DNA of 5,451 nt, from the NCBI GenBank assembly GCA_023356515.1, contig JAKQYG010000300.1:1-5451 (forward strand), given 5' to 3'. Of the stretch, positions 5,354-5,451 are shown one piece after another. Made by a program: the position numbers and the translations under genes. The notes below the pieces were generated by a model. That model did not search any database, was not told the origin of the DNA, and saw only the letters and a list, made by a program, of their open reading frames with translations. The DNA comes from Trichodesmium sp. MAG_R04 (GTDB lineage Bacteria > Cyanobacteriota > Cyanobacteriia > Cyanobacteriales > Microcoleaceae). Every line of letters begins with the position of its first letter. The stretch's first letter is position 1.

Positions 5354-5451
5354 ATTGTATTACAAGAGGTTACAAGAGAATATCTATTTAATTAAGTAGA
5401 ATTACTTATGGTCTTTAGTCACTTCAAGTGAGATCATAAAACTGATAATTC

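Noticed and set aside
5360..5378. TTACAAGAG repeated at a 10-base period
   Set aside because: Only two copies in AT-rich decayed transposase DNA; chance or a small slippage duplication is enough to explain it.

Overview
The window looks like chromosomal DNA from a cyanobacterium. It is clearly AT-rich, it carries eight perfect copies of the cyanobacterial palindrome GCGATCGC (HIP1; starts at 358, 486, 1327, 2767, 3451, 3548, 4493 and 4992), and its intact proteins resemble cyanobacterial ones. The long gene-free stretches, decayed transposase genes and small palindromic elements would fit a filamentous, repeat-rich lineage (Trichodesmium/Okeania/Moorea-like), but that placement is an inference.

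Layout. Positions 1-122 are an internal piece of a ClpC-type AAA+ chaperone gene on the minus strand. At about 120-123 it abuts, with no spacer, the C-terminal two thirds of an aldo/keto reductase gene on the plus strand (to 728). The two pieces point away from each other across a sharp junction. This is either a rearrangement breakpoint or an assembly chimera. The next 690 bases (729-1419) hold no recognisable gene, only a MITE-like inverted-repeat element (about 745-866) and a weaker inverted-repeat pair (1117-1237). A minus-strand gene (1420-1884) encodes a 154-residue Gln/Thr/Ser-rich protein with five C-terminal RPI-centred repeats; its function is not known to me.

From about 2131 to 2428 lies the wreck of an IS200/IS605-type TnpA, followed by a hairpin. 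Two intact genes come next on the plus strand: a HAD-family hydrolase (2506-3297) and a NurA-type DNA repair nuclease (3388-4602), 90 bases apart and probably co-transcribed. Right after nurA is a decayed TnsA-like fragment (about 4622-4846), the endonuclease subunit of Tn7-like transposons. A run of three stem-loops (4859-4942) and a HIP1-centred palindrome follow. The window ends in a decayed DDE transposase on the minus strand (5038-5353, perhaps further).

The only intact, functionally recognisable unit is the HAD-NurA pair, flanked on both sides by relics of three different transposon classes (HUH/Y1, Tn7-like, DDE). I see no CRISPR array, tRNA or rRNA, and no intact defence system. The items most worth following are the TnsA relic beside nurA, the RPI-repeat protein, the stem-loop cluster, and a four-cysteine cluster inside NurA.
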